DNA from: Verrucomicrobia bacterium LW23
GTDB taxonomy: Bacteria; Verrucomicrobiota; Verrucomicrobiia; Methylacidiphilales; UBA1321
Assembly (NCBI GenBank): GCA_003054695.1
Contig: QAZA01000003.1
Coordinates: 1 to 64,000 of the forward strand
DNA: 64,000 bases
Reading direction: 5' to 3'
In this document: in pieces, positions 9,217-18,607 of the stretch
Numbering within the stretch: position 1 is the stretch's first letter
How the letters are laid out: every line of letters begins with the position of its first letter
Notes under the pieces: model-generated
Database searches by the model: none
What the model was told of the DNA's origin: nothing
The model's input: only the letters and a program-made list of their open reading frames with translations
Position numbers and translations under genes: made by a program

Positions 9217-10383
9217 ATGTCCACAGCCACCTCTTCCGCCCTCGCCGCCGCCCCTTCCTCTCCCGCCGAAATCAGTCCCGAAGCGCTGCGCGCCGCGGGT
9301 GAGCTTATCATTATGGGCGTGCCGGGGCCGGAGCTGGACGAAGCGACGCGCGCGGCCATTGCGCAGGTGCAGCCGGGCGGCTTTATTCTTTTTGGCCGCA
9401 ACATTAAGCAGCCCAGGCAGTTACGCAAGCTGGTGGACGAGCTGCGGGCGGCCGTGGGGCACGAGCCGGTGATCACGATTGACCAGGAAGGGGGCCGCGT
9501 ATCGCGCCTGCGGGAGATGGGCGCCGAGCCGCCGAGTGCCAAGCAGCTGCGCGACAGGGGCGACCTGGAGCTGATCCACCGCCACGGTGAGCTTGTGGGT
9601 AAGCAGTTGCGGCTGTACGGGTTCAATCTGAATCTCGCCCCGGTTCTCGATGTCTCCTTTGACGACGCGGCGGACAACTCGCTCAAAAACCGCACGTGGG
9701 GGCTTAACGATCCCGCGCAGGTGGTGCGCAACGCGGGGGCTTTTACGCGGGCCATGCGCGCGGAGGGCATCCTGAGCTGCGGCAAGCATTTTCCCGGCTA
9801 CTCGGGGGCGGGGATTGATCCGCACCACGAGCTGCCGGTGCTGGATCGCACGCGCGCGCAACTGGAGGCGGCGGAGTGGGTGGCGTTTCGCGAGTTGCTG
9901 CCCGAGATGGACGCGCTGATGATCGGCCACGCGCTCTACCCGGACCTGGACGACAGCGGCGAGCCTTCCTCGCTCAGCGCCAGGATGATCGACGGGATTT
10001 TACGCAAGGACTGGCGCTTTGACGGCATCGTGATAAGCGACGACCTGGACATGGGCGCCATCATCAACCACTGCTCCTTCGAGGAAAGCATGCGCCGCGC
10101 TGTGGTTGCGGGCAACGATTTGCTGCTGCTGTGCCACCGCGTGCACATGGTGGTGGAGGCCGCACGGGCCATCGCCACGCTGCCGGCGGAGGTGCTGGCG
10201 CCATCGTTGCGCCGCGTTCGCGCCCTGCGCGCGCGCCTGGCTCCGCCGGCGGAGTTTACCGACGAGGCGGTGCGCTCGCTGGACGCCCAGGTGGCCGCGC
10301 TGCGTGTCGCCACGCTTGGCGACGAAGCGGCGGCAACCCGCAGTGCTGAGGACGGCAAGCGCTCGCCGGTGGAGCTCTATTAG
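9217..10383 (+). CDS. nagZ: Beta-N-acetylhexosaminidase, GH3 (NagZ-like)
   Basis: GH3 hydrolase that removes N-acetylglucosamine from muropeptides in peptidoglycan recycling, or from chitin fragments. The 388-residue single-domain TIM barrel has the NagZ hallmarks: FILFGRN, TIDQEGGRVSRL, the Asp-His dyad loop after KHFPGYSGAG (DPHHELP), and nucleophile Asp in VISDDLDMGAI. No signal peptide is seen, which agrees with a cytoplasmic recycling enzyme. The ATG at 9217 is used; it has no Shine-Dalgarno. The loop reads PGYSGAG where many NagZ have PGHG, but the D-x-H pair is intact. It ends 37 bases from the convergent metallophosphoesterase gene. Confidence 0.9.
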   Translation: MSTATSSALAAAPSSPAEISPEALRAAGELIIMGVPGPELDEATRAAIAQVQPGGFILFGRNIKQPRQLRKLVDELRAAVGHEPVITIDQEGGRVSRLREMGAEPPSAKQLRDRGDLELIHRHGELVGKQLRLYGFNLNLAPVLDVSFDDAADNSLKNRTWGLNDPAQVVRNAGAFTRAMRAEGILSCGKHFPGYSGAGIDPHHELPVLDRTRAQLEAAEWVAFRELLPEMDALMIGHALYPDLDDSGEPSSLSARMIDGILRKDWRFDGIVISDDLDMGAIINHCSFEESMRRAVVAGNDLLLLCHRVHMVVEAARAIATLPAEVLAPSLRRVRALRARLAPPAEFTDEAVRSLDAQVAALRVATLGDEAAATRSAEDGKRSPVELY

Positions 10384-10420
10384 GCGGGAGCAAGCATGGC
10401 GGAGCGGCTTGGTGCGGAGT

Positions 10421-11263
10421 CTACCTGGCGCTTACGGCGCCCCAGCCGTCGGGGCCGAGGCTGAACAACTGCTCCGGCTGGGGCGTAAAGGCATCGCTTT
10501 GCGAGTCGTAGGCCATCAGCGTTATGGAGATGAGCGGCGGTTGCGCCTGTACGGTATCCTCTACACGTATAACGTTAAATGAGTTAGGCAAACCCCGCCT
10601 GGTGCGATGGGAAAGTGTAGTGCCGGCACCGGACATAATGTAGTGGCGAGGCAGCTTTGGAAAGATGCCGGACGTGGAAGCAATAACAGGTACGTGGACG
10701 TGCCCGGTCAGCACTATATCTATACCGGCCTCCGAGAATTGTTGCGCGGTGCGATCGGCATGAATCAACTCATTATCTCTGTCTTCACGCCACGCTGTGT
10801 AGAGAGGCTGGTGAACGCAAGCTGCCAGCAGGCCACCTGGTTTTAGCGATGCTTTTGCTTGAGCAACAGCGCTGCGCAATACGGTATCTCGCAGTCTGCC
10901 TTTGGTATGTCTCCAGGGGCTGGTGGCGTCGTAACCTATCATGGCGATGTTGTTGATATACCAGATGCCTTCGCGGTACGTAAAATCGCGATGGTAGTTG
11001 CGGTAAGGCGCCAGCATGCGCAGAAAAAGATTGTAGAGCGGCAGATCGTGATTGCCGGGGATGGCGAACTTGACTTGCCCGGGCAGCGACTTCAGAAACT
11101 CCCCGGCGCGGCGAAACTGCGAGGGCGTGGCGCGCTGGGTCAGGTCGCCGGAGATGAGCACGACGTCCGGGCGCAACTGGTGCACAGCATCTTTGGCGGC
11201 GGCCACAACGCGGGGGATTTCGGTGCCAAAGTGGGTGTCGGAGAGTTGCACAATCACGCTCAT
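10421..11263 (-). CDS. Calcineurin-like metallophosphoesterase
   Basis: Cytoplasmic binuclear-metal phosphoesterase of 280 residues. All metal-binding blocks are visible in order: SDTHFG near the N-terminus, SGDLTQ, PGNHDLP, VHQPLY and TGHVHVP. This set fits the cyclic-nucleotide/phospholipid phosphodiesterase-like branch, but the substrate is not evident. Its ATG overlaps the stop of the upstream lipid-kinase gene in an ATGA arrangement (11260-11263), so the two are probably translationally coupled. The coupling hints at a role in lipid or lipid-phosphate metabolism, which is inference. Confidence 0.88.
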   Translation of the reverse strand: MSVIVQLSDTHFGTEIPRVVAAAKDAVHQLRPDVVLISGDLTQRATPSQFRRAGEFLKSLPGQVKFAIPGNHDLPLYNLFLRMLAPYRNYHRDFTYREGIWYINNIAMIGYDATSPWRHTKGRLRDTVLRSAVAQAKASLKPGGLLAACVHQPLYTAWREDRDNELIHADRTAQQFSEAGIDIVLTGHVHVPVIASTSGIFPKLPRHYIMSGAGTTLSHRTRRGLPNSFNVIRVEDTVQAQPPLISITLMAYDSQSDAFTPQPEQLFSLGPDGWGAVSAR

Positions 11264-12204
11264 CCGGCTGCGGGCTCCTCAACGGGTGCGATAACGCTAA
11301 GTGCTTCGGGCTCAATGCGAAAGGCGAGGGGAGAGTTGCAAGTCATAATCTCGCCATCCACCACAATCTCGATGGTGGGGCGCTTGGTCTCCACCTCAAA
11401 ACTGTCCGCGCAAAACTGTTGCAGCCGGGGCTCGCCTTTCAGGTTTCGCACAATGCCGCGCCAGATTATGCGTGCGGTTTCGTACCGGGTCATTGGCTTC
11501 ATAATCACGACGGCAAGCCGATTTTGTCGGGCGCATTCGCTTGCTTCAAGGCCCAGATTCTCCAGCTGAAAGGAGTTGTTGCCGACGAAGACCATGCTGG
11601 TGCGGTAAATGTCCGTTTCGCCGCCATGGTGAAGCCTGATACCGAACTGTTTGCGTTTGGTGAGGAGGCTGCGGACGGCCGAAAGGACGGCGACCAGGCG
11701 CATGCGGCCAAAGCGGGATTTGGCCTGCTCGCGTTGCCGGATGATGGTGGGATAAAGTCCAAAGCTGGCGTTTACCAAAAAGATGCGATCCTGCACAAAA
11801 CCTGCGGAGAACTTACGAACAACGCCTTTGCTTAAAGCATCAATCGCACCCTCCAGTTGCATAGGCATGCCAATAACGCGGGCAAAGTAATTGAACGTGC
11901 CAAGAGGGAGTACGCCCATCAGTGCCTTATGCTTGTAGCACAGCCCCGCAATGGTGTTGACGGTACCGTCACCACCGGCCGCCACAACAAGGCCTTTTTC
12001 TTCTACTGCCTGCAGGATAAAAGGCTCGGCAAGCGTTGTTATATCCTGGCCCTTGGTCAAGATAACTAACGTGACGTTGTGCCCCAGTGCGGCAAGTCGT
12101 TCGTCGATAACGCATGGTATATCCTTACCGCTGCCACCGGAGCCTTCGTTTATAAAGACGAAGATATGGACGGGATGATCTAACGCAGGTGCGGGATCGG
12201 TCAT
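11260..12204 (-). CDS. Diacylglycerol kinase family lipid kinase
   Basis: ATP-dependent lipid kinase of the DagK/YegS/BmrU family, 314 residues. The nucleotide-binding motif GGDGTVN lies near residue 80, followed by LPLGTFNYFARVIG, and the C-terminal beta-sandwich ends with VVDGEIM and SPLAFRIEP. Family members phosphorylate diacylglycerol, ceramide or related lipids at the inner membrane face. The ATG at 12204 is preceded by a strongly C/T-rich leader and no Shine-Dalgarno. It is the first gene of a two-gene operon with the metallophosphoesterase. One frame, normal length, no oddities. Confidence 0.92.
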   Translation of the reverse strand: MTDPAPALDHPVHIFVFINEGSGGSGKDIPCVIDERLAALGHNVTLVILTKGQDITTLAEPFILQAVEEKGLVVAAGGDGTVNTIAGLCYKHKALMGVLPLGTFNYFARVIGMPMQLEGAIDALSKGVVRKFSAGFVQDRIFLVNASFGLYPTIIRQREQAKSRFGRMRLVAVLSAVRSLLTKRKQFGIRLHHGGETDIYRTSMVFVGNNSFQLENLGLEASECARQNRLAVVIMKPMTRYETARIIWRGIVRNLKGEPRLQQFCADSFEVETKRPTIEIVVDGEIMTCNSPLAFRIEPEALSVIAPVEEPAAG

Positions 12205-12435
12205 AGAGAAGCTGGAAGAAGGATGGCGGGATAGGGCGGCGTTCGGGCGATTTCAGTTCTCTAAACTAATGCAAAGCGGGAGATTCGCCAGCGTGAATCC
12301 GGTCCCGATGCGAGTCAGACCAGCTCCCATCGTTATTGGGTCTTGGTAGAAAATGTCTTGAATCAAACGTGTGAGCGGCCTATGCCGATAGTCGCAACTC
12401 TATATCGAATCCATCGCATCTTTTGCGCCTTCTTC

Positions 12436-14907
12436 ATGAGCTCTACCACCTGGATTGTGCCTTCCATTCGGCCCGCGGCGCCGTTTGTCATGGCGTATCG
12501 CCTCCACTTCAGCAGCGCCGCGGCGGAGACGCTGCGCTTTTCTGCCAGCGCCGATGAGCGCTACGCCCTCTATCTGGACGGCGAACGCGTGGGCCAGGGG
12601 CCGGAGCGTGGCGACGGTGAGAACTGGTTCTTTGAGCGCTACGAGCTTGCTGTCGCCGCCGGCGCGCATACGCTGGTGGCGCTGGTGTGGACACTTGGCC
12701 CGGAGGCATCGCCGCTGGCGCAGATGTCGGTGCGGCATGGATTCTGGCTGGACGGCGGCTCCGCTTCTTCGGCCCTTTCCACAGCAACGGGCGAGTGGCA
12801 GTGCATGCGTGTTGGCGGTCTGCTTTTCCGCGAGAACTTTACGCGCGTGCCAAGCTTCTATGCCGTGGGCGTGGATCTGCAGATTGACGGCGCGGCCTTT
12901 CCGTGGGGCGTCCGCAGTGGCACGGGGGAGGGCTGGGAGCCGGCCGCGCGCGTTGTCGAGCCGCCGAAGCGTTACCGCATTACCGGCGAGCTTGAGGAGA
13001 TGCACGCGCTGCGCGAAGCCATCCTGCCGCCGATGTTTCAGCAAACGCTGCACCTGGGGAGGACGCGCCACGTGGAGACTCTGGAGCCTGGCACCGATAC
13101 GTTGCTGCAGGCCGTGCAGTCCGCTCGGCACGATGCCGCGGCCGGCGCCGCCTGGGACGCGATGCTGGCGGGCAACGGCGCCGTGGTTATCCCGGCGGGC
13201 GCGGAGGTGCGGGTGATTGTGGATCTCGACAACTATTACTCCGCGTACCCCATCCTTACCACGATGGGCGGCGCGGGCTCCATCGTCACGCTCACGTGGG
13301 AGGAATCGCTGTATCATACGGCGCGTATGCAGCGGCCTCCGGACAAAGGGAACCGGAGCGAGGTGGAGGGGAAATTCTTCTACGGCATCTCCGACCGCTT
13401 TCTGCCCGACGGTGGGGCCGGCCGCGAGTTTGAGACGCTGTGGTGGCGCGCGGGCCGCTATGTGCAATTTCACATTGTAACGGGGCGCGAGGCGCTGACT
13501 ATCAGCGACTTCCGCCTGCGGGAGACGCATTACCCCATTACGGTGCGCAGCAGCTTTTCGGCCGCGGACGACCGGTTTGCGCCTCTGCACAAGCTGGGCA
13601 TCCGCACGCTGGAGATGTGCGCGCATGAGACCTACATGGACTGCCCGTTTTATGAGCAGCTGATGTATGTGGGCGACACGCGGCTGGAGATTCTGACCCA
13701 CTTTACGCTGGATACCGACAGCCGGCTGCCGCGCAAGGCCGTGGAGCTGTTCGATCGCTCTCGCGACGGCTTTGGGCTGACGGCCAGCCGCTACCCCAGC
13801 CACGTGCGCCAGCTTATCCCCACCTTTTGCCTGTGGTGGGTGCAGGCCGTGCACGACTTTAGCCGGTGGCGCGACGACGCGCCGTTTGTCCGCGAGCGCC
13901 TGGCCGGCGTGCGCACGGTGCTGGAGTGCGCCCTGGCCCATCGCGTGCGCTCCGGCCTGCTGGGGCTGATGCCGGGCTGGAATTTTGTGGACTGGGTGAA
14001 AGGCTGGACCACCGGCATCCCCCCAATGGGTGCGGATGGCACGCACTGCGCCATTAACTGGCAGCTGGTACTTGCTCTGGACGCCGCCGCCGAGCTGGAG
14101 CTGGAGTTTGGCGACGCCGAGCTGGCCGCGCGCTACACGCGCCTGGCCGGGGAGCAGACGGCGCTTATCCTGCAGCATTACTGGGATGCGGAGGCCGGCG
14201 TGTTTAGGGACGACACGGACGGCAAGTACCTTTCCCAGCACTCGCAGTGCCTGGCCGCCATAAGCGGGCGCCTGCCGCTATCGCACATGGATGCTCTGCG
14301 CCGCACGCTGCCCGCGCTGGTGGAGGAGGGCAAGGCGTGGCCAGTCAGTATTTACTACAGCCACTACTACCTGGAGGCGTTGCGTGCGCTGGGCCTTGGC
14401 GCGCAATGGCTTGCAAAGCTGGAGGACTGGTTTGAGCTGAACAATCTCGGCTTCCGCACCACGCCGGAGTGTGGCGTGGAATCGCGCTCCGACTGCCACG
14501 CCTGGGGAGCGCATCCCGTCTATCACTCCTACAGCACGCTGCTGGGCATCCGCCCCGGCAAGGCGGGCTTTGCGGAGGTGGAGATTCGCCCGCTGCCATG
14601 CGCGCTTGCTCAGCTTAGCGGCAAGATGGTGCATCCGCTGGGCATGATTGAGGTGACGCTGGATCGCAGCCGGGCGGGGCGCCTGGCCGCAACCGTTACG
14701 CTTCCCCCGGGCCTGGCTGGAAAGTTCAGCTACGGCGAGTCGACAGTGGAGCTGCGCCCCGGCGTCACCACGTCGCTCGATCTGCCCGAGCCGGGCACGG
14801 GTGCTTCCGAAAGCGCCGGCGCTCAGACGCCGGGCGAGCCGGCCAGTGCTTCGCGAATCACCGATGCCACGCGAGTGCCCAGCACGGCGCTGCCCTCGGG
14901 CGTGTAG
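12436..14907 (+). CDS. GH78-like alpha-L-rhamnosidase
   Basis: Predicted intracellular or non-classically exported rhamnosidase of 823 residues with no clear signal peptide. Domain order: an N-terminal sandwich (about 20-150, YALYLDGERVGQGPERGD), a second beta domain (ITLTWEES-like VTLTWEESLYHTARMQ near 290), the six-hairpin barrel (about 380-710) with ETYMDCPFYEQLMYVGDTRLE, GWNFVDW and HSQCLA segments, and a C-terminal sandwich (GKAGFAEVEIRPLP). This is the branch that keeps DCPFYEQ in place of the DCPxRER of classical GH78. The start at ATG 12436 is chosen over 12343 because the extra residues look unrelated to the family. The last 85 bases overlap the convergent SGNH gene, and the final 40 residues look like an unstructured tail. 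Confidence 0.88.
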   Translation: MSSTTWIVPSIRPAAPFVMAYRLHFSSAAAETLRFSASADERYALYLDGERVGQGPERGDGENWFFERYELAVAAGAHTLVALVWTLGPEASPLAQMSVRHGFWLDGGSASSALSTATGEWQCMRVGGLLFRENFTRVPSFYAVGVDLQIDGAAFPWGVRSGTGEGWEPAARVVEPPKRYRITGELEEMHALREAILPPMFQQTLHLGRTRHVETLEPGTDTLLQAVQSARHDAAAGAAWDAMLAGNGAVVIPAGAEVRVIVDLDNYYSAYPILTTMGGAGSIVTLTWEESLYHTARMQRPPDKGNRSEVEGKFFYGISDRFLPDGGAGREFETLWWRAGRYVQFHIVTGREALTISDFRLRETHYPITVRSSFSAADDRFAPLHKLGIRTLEMCAHETYMDCPFYEQLMYVGDTRLEILTHFTLDTDSRLPRKAVELFDRSRDGFGLTASRYPSHVRQLIPTFCLWWVQAVHDFSRWRDDAPFVRERLAGVRTVLECALAHRVRSGLLGLMPGWNFVDWVKGWTTGIPPMGADGTHCAINWQLVLALDAAAELELEFGDAELAARYTRLAGEQTALILQHYWDAEAGVFRDDTDGKYLSQHSQCLAAISGRLPLSHMDALRRTLPALVEEGKAWPVSIYYSHYYLEALRALGLGAQWLAKLEDWFELNNLGFRTTPECGVESRSDCHAWGAHPVYHSYSTLLGIRPGKAGFAEVEIRPLPCALAQLSGKMVHPLGMIEVTLDRSRAGRLAATVTLPPGLAGKFSYGESTVELRPGVTTSLDLPEPGTGASESAGAQTPGEPASASRITDATRVPSTALPSGV

Positions 14908-15425
14908 TGCACGCCGTCTTCGCAGATCATCGACGCCGGGCCGTGCTGATGCACCAGCGCGCCCAGGTCGTTGATCTGCACGCCGTGCCGCGCCAGCACG
15001 GGGGCGGCCGCCTCGTTAAAGCGCACAATGTCCTCGTTTACCCGCCAGGGGGACCAGCCCTTGGCGTGCGTGGCGCCGTAGCGCTCCTGCACCAGCGGCG
15101 TAATGGTGGCCCAGATTAGTTTGGCGCTGGTACCGCCGCGCACCACCTCAAGCAGGTAGTCCAGGTTGCGTAGGTAAGTCTCCAGCGGCACCAGGTTGTC
15201 GGTGCGAACGCGGCCCAGGCGCCGGCAATCCCACAAGCCAAAGTTAAAGTGGATGAGATCGGCGGGCTGATCCAGGTACCATCCCATGTTGCACAGGTGA
15301 TGCACCGAATGCATGCCGTTGCCCTCGGGCGACCACACCTCGGCCACATCCGCAAGCTGCTCCTTGACTGTGGCCTGATATCCAATGCGAATCGAATCGC
15401 CCAGCAAAGTGACGCGTTTGCTCAT
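14823..15425 (-). CDS. SGNH/GDSL-type hydrolase
   Basis: A 200-residue esterase-like protein. Block I carries the catalytic Ser in LLGDSIRIGY near the N-terminus, the oxyanion block appears as NFGLWD, and block V as DGVHYTPEG with the Asp and His of the triad. Relatives remove acetyl or acyl groups from sugars, which would suit the neighbouring rhamnosidase; the substrate is inferred only. The ATG at 15425 places the GDS motif in its usual position about ten residues in, whereas the longer frame to 15509 lacks a secretion signal. The 3' end overlaps that of the rhamnosidase gene by 85 bases, tail to tail. Confidence 0.85.
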   Translation of the reverse strand: MSKRVTLLGDSIRIGYQATVKEQLADVAEVWSPEGNGMHSVHHLCNMGWYLDQPADLIHFNFGLWDCRRLGRVRTDNLVPLETYLRNLDYLLEVVRGGTSAKLIWATITPLVQERYGATHAKGWSPWRVNEDIVRFNEAAAPVLARHGVQINDLGALVHQHGPASMICEDGVHYTPEGSAVLGTRVASVIREALAGSPGV

Positions 15426-15593
15426 AAAATGCGGGTAAGCATCTGGCAGGGGCGTGCCGATGTCAAGACGACGGGGGAAGACATGGGTTTGCGCTAAAGG
15501 AAGACCCAAAAATTCCCTCGCATCCCTGCTTTTCCTTGCCCGCGGGCGCTGGGGTTGCTAGTGTCGCCCCTTTTCTTTAAGTCTGCGAAATAA

Positions 15594-16709
15594 ATGAGGC
15601 GCTACAGGATATTGCATACGGAGGCATCGCTCGGTTGGGGCGGGCAGGAGATCCGTATCTTTCGCGAGATGGAGTGGATGCGTCGCAACGGCCACACCGT
15701 CGCCCTGTGCGCACCGGAGAACAGTGAGATTTACCGCCGCTGCCGCGCTGCCGGCATCGAGGCCTGGCCGCTGGAACGCGCCCCGCTCAAGGGCCCCTGG
15801 ACGGCGACGCGCCTCACGTTCCGCATGCTGGCGTGGCGGCCGGATATCGTCAACACGCACAGCTCGCGCGATGGCTGGATTGGCGGGATAGCGGCGCGCA
15901 TCGCCGGCGCCGCGCTTATTCGCTCGCGCCATATCGATACCGGGTACCCCTCGCAGGCCCTGTGGCGGCACCTGGGCTTCTGCATGCTGCCGCACCATCT
16001 GCTGACGACAAGCACCCGCATCCGCGAGCGCCTTATCGAGGAGGTCGGCGTCGATCCCGCGTGCGTCACCAACCTGCCCACCGGGGTCGATACCTCCATC
16101 TACCACCCCGGCGTGCCCGCCACACTGCATGCCGATCTGGCGTTGCCCGCGGACAAACCCATCATCGGCATGATCTCCGTGCTGCGCAGCTGGAAGGGCC
16201 ACCCGGATTTTATCGAGGCCGCACGCCGCACCCGTGATGCCCTTGCCGCCGCCGGTGCGCCCGCCTGCCACTTTGTCATCGCCGGCGGCGGGCCGGGCAC
16301 GGAGTCCATCCGCGGCATGGTGCAGGACGCCGGCATGGCGTCAGACATTACCATGCTGGGCCACCGCGAGGACGTACCCCATATCCTGGCCAGCCTGAGC
16401 GCCGTTGTGCTGCCCAGCACCGCGCACGAGGGTGTTCCGCAGATTCTCCTGCAGGCCCAGGCGATGGGCCGCCCGGTCATCGGTACATCTGTGGGCGGAA
16501 TCCCGGACATTGTGCAGGATGGCGAGACCGGCCTGCTTGTGCCCCCCAACAACCCGGGCGCCCTCTCAAACGCCATGCTTCGCATCCTGCGCGAACCCGC
16601 CTTCGCTGCCTCTCTGGCCGCCACCGCGCTTCCCCGCGTGCTGGAGAAGCACAGCGTGGACGGCATGGGCCATTTTCTGGAACGGCTATACGCAGACCTG
16701 GTGTGGTAG
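15594..16709 (+). CDS. Glycosyltransferase family 4
   Basis: GT-B fold glycosyltransferase of 371 residues that probably adds a sugar to a cell-surface glycan or lipid-linked intermediate. Visible features are the N-terminal acceptor domain start (ILHTEASLGWGGQEIRI), the interdomain VTNLPTGVDTSIY motif and the nucleotide-sugar-binding EGVPQILLQAQAMGRPVIGT with the E-x7-E like pattern, then GGIPDIVQDGETGLLVPP. No membrane helix is present, so it is likely peripheral at the cytoplasmic face. The ATG at 15594 follows an A-rich stretch. It stands alone with no other cell-surface genes adjacent, so pathway is unknown. Confidence 0.9.
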   Translation: MRRYRILHTEASLGWGGQEIRIFREMEWMRRNGHTVALCAPENSEIYRRCRAAGIEAWPLERAPLKGPWTATRLTFRMLAWRPDIVNTHSSRDGWIGGIAARIAGAALIRSRHIDTGYPSQALWRHLGFCMLPHHLLTTSTRIRERLIEEVGVDPACVTNLPTGVDTSIYHPGVPATLHADLALPADKPIIGMISVLRSWKGHPDFIEAARRTRDALAAAGAPACHFVIAGGGPGTESIRGMVQDAGMASDITMLGHREDVPHILASLSAVVLPSTAHEGVPQILLQAQAMGRPVIGTSVGGIPDIVQDGETGLLVPPNNPGALSNAMLRILREPAFAASLAATALPRVLEKHSVDGMGHFLERLYADLVW

Positions 16710-17001
16710 GGGAGCAAAAATTGCTTTTATTTCCTTTACAGCACTCTTTTACCATGATTAACTAAGCGCTGTCGTTCAAGGAGCAAGGCATTGCGTGCGC
16801 ACGCAGGTAAGCGGACGATGGGGTATCGGCGGCTGACGCGGCGGACTTGAAAAATATTCCTGTAAAGTTGCGAGACTTCTTATCCTTAAAATGGTATAGA
16901 AAGCGTTGTTGATGTTCGCACCCGCTTTCTCGCAGAAAGTCGCCCTCCCACCTGGCCCCGAACCGGCGCCGCCCGCGCTCCCCAACACCTCCCGGTAGTC
17001 G
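16710..17001. other. Intergenic gap, no gene recognised
   Basis: A 292-base gap between the glycosyltransferase and receiver-protein genes. It is AT-rich at 16720-16770 and 16845-16905, compatible with promoter DNA for the receiver gene, but I could not place a convincing -35/-10 pair. Antisense frames here run into the receiver gene and look like shadows. Confidence 0.4.
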
Positions 17002-18297
17002 ATGTCTTCGCCCAAAAACAAAACTATCCTTGCCATCGACGACAGCCTCACGCTGCGCAAATTCATCGAGCGCAGCCTGATGAATGAGGGGCTGTGCCAG
17101 AAGATTGTGATGGCCTCCGACGCCGCCTCCGGCCTCTCCCTGGCGCGCTCGCTCAAGCCCGACCTGATAATTTGCGACTACGTGCTGCCCGACGGCCAGG
17201 GCGACGAAGTATGCGCCCGCCTGCTGGAGACGCCGGGCACGGCGCACGTGCCCGTCATCCTCATGAGCTCCAGCGGGCCGGAGATCAAGCAGGTGCAGTC
17301 GCAGTACTCCAATATCGCCTCGGCGCTCGTCAAGCCCTTCACCAAGGAGCTGCTCGTCGCAACCGTGGCCTACGCCCTCAGCGCCGCCGAGGAAGCGGCC
17401 CTGCACGCCGCACCTGCCGCCCCCACGGGCAGCGCCGTCCGCTTCCGCGGTCGCTCATCGTCCTTCCCCATCCCCGCCGCCCTGCGCAGCATAGAACAGG
17501 ACAAACTGACAGGCGTACTGCGCACCTTTGTAACGCAGGAGCCCATTCAGGCCTACTTTCAGGAGGGCCACGTCCGCCTTGTCACCACACGCGACGTGCA
17601 CCTGTACCTCGACGGCTCGCCCTTTGACCACGCCGGGCGCAAGAATGACATATGGGAAAGCTGCGAGGAGCGCCAGACGACCACGCAATGGCCCTTCCTC
17701 CTGAGCCTGGCCGAGCACGGCGTCCTGGCCTCGCAAATGGCGGTGACGCTGACGGAAGTGTATGGCCACAGGCTGTTTGCGCAAGTTTGGGCCCGGCCGG
17801 ATGTGCTCTTTGAATTTGAGGAGCTTGACACCCTGCCGCCCTTCGTCAGCCTTATGCGCGTCAAACTGACCAGCATGGATAACTGGATGCTGGAGAACCT
17901 CCGCGCCGTCGACCGCGTGCAGGCCATCGGCAAGATCCTGGAGGACCCCCAGGGCGTGCCCTCCTTCACCGCCTCCGGATTCGCCAACATCCGCCGCGTC
18001 AAACTCTCGCGCGAGGAAGACGACTTCCTCTCCCTCGTCTCCGGCACCACGCCTTTCTCGGACATCTGCCACGAACTCCGCGTCTCCCCCGACGCCGCGG
18101 CTCACATCCTCTTCCGCTTCGTCCAGCTCGGATTCCTGGATCTCTGGGCCTCCTCACTCTTCGCCCCGCCGCCCGACTACTCCGACGAGCAAATCGTTGC
18201 CGTAGAAGAACTTCCGCTATCCGACGACACATTGGGCGAGGGCGGCTCCGACGCCGTCGACGAAGCAGGCATGCTGCGCTCCGCCCCCGCGGCGTAG
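17002..18297 (+). CDS. Receiver-domain protein with DUF4388-like C-terminal region
   Basis: A 431-residue signalling protein. Residues about 8-130 form a CheY-like receiver: acidic pair in AIDDS, phospho-acceptor Asp in ICDYVLPDG, the SSSG switch region and Lys in ALVKPF. Residues about 150-300 resemble the DUF4388/PATAN region often fused to receivers in Gram-negative gliding or twitching bacteria (LTGVLRTF, AYFQEGHVRLV). The remainder is a helical winged-helix-like segment (FSDICHELRVSPDAAAHILFRFVQLGFLDL) and an acidic tail. No kinase gene is adjacent. It probably relays phosphorylation to a protein partner rather than DNA, which is inference. Confidence 0.8.
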   Translation: MSSPKNKTILAIDDSLTLRKFIERSLMNEGLCQKIVMASDAASGLSLARSLKPDLIICDYVLPDGQGDEVCARLLETPGTAHVPVILMSSSGPEIKQVQSQYSNIASALVKPFTKELLVATVAYALSAAEEAALHAAPAAPTGSAVRFRGRSSSFPIPAALRSIEQDKLTGVLRTFVTQEPIQAYFQEGHVRLVTTRDVHLYLDGSPFDHAGRKNDIWESCEERQTTTQWPFLLSLAEHGVLASQMAVTLTEVYGHRLFAQVWARPDVLFEFEELDTLPPFVSLMRVKLTSMDNWMLENLRAVDRVQAIGKILEDPQGVPSFTASGFANIRRVKLSREEDDFLSLVSGTTPFSDICHELRVSPDAAAHILFRFVQLGFLDLWASSLFAPPPDYSDEQIVAVEELPLSDDTLGEGGSDAVDEAGMLRSAPAA

Positions 18298-18607
18298 CGC
18301 ATCGCTTCGGGATATGCTTCGGACGCCGAGTCTGCCCCGGTTTTCGGAAACTGCCTGTGGCGCAAAAGCTTGGGCGCGAATCTCCGGTTATTGCCCCGCA
18401 AACGACGCGTCTTGCTCCCTCACAAAAGCACCCACTGCTGCGATAAAGTGCTTTCGGATCGCAGGTTTTTCGACGATCTTCTGGGCAACAAACGTCTCAA
18501 CAGGCAGACTTTTGCCGCCCGACAACCTCCTCTTCGCCCGGAGGCGTGAGAAGCCGGCACCATTGCCGGCTTTTCGGCGTAACTCCTTCCCTATTCATTC
18601 CTTCCAC
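18298..18607. other. Gap with unexplained reverse-strand frame and terminator
   Basis: A 310-base gap. On the minus strand a TTG-initiable frame of about 45 codons, ending near 18390, reads as a plausible peptide (GGKSLPVETFVAQKIVEKPA, then IRKHFIAAVGAFVREQ). It lacks an ATG and the AGGAGG directly before the TTG is too close for a standard ribosome site. A terminator-like hairpin closes the gap on the plus strand at 18552-18574. This could be a gene remnant or a small RNA locus; neither can be proven here. Confidence 0.3.
18552..18574 (+). terminator. Rho-independent terminator-like hairpin
   Basis: Perfect eight-base stem AGCCGGCA / TGCCGGCT with a four-base loop (CCAT) followed by TTTT. 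It lies 255 bases past the receiver gene stop and 34 bases before the LolA-like start, so it may end the receiver transcript or a small RNA from the gap. Confidence 0.6.

Noticed and set aside
12400-14241. 613-codon minus-strand frame
   Set aside because: Exactly antisense to the GH78 gene, rich in Arg/Ala/His as expected from GC-rich codon shadows, and no recognisable motif.
16762-17406. Minus-strand frame over the gap and start of the receiver gene
   Set aside because: The receiver domain on the plus strand is firm; this frame has no family features.
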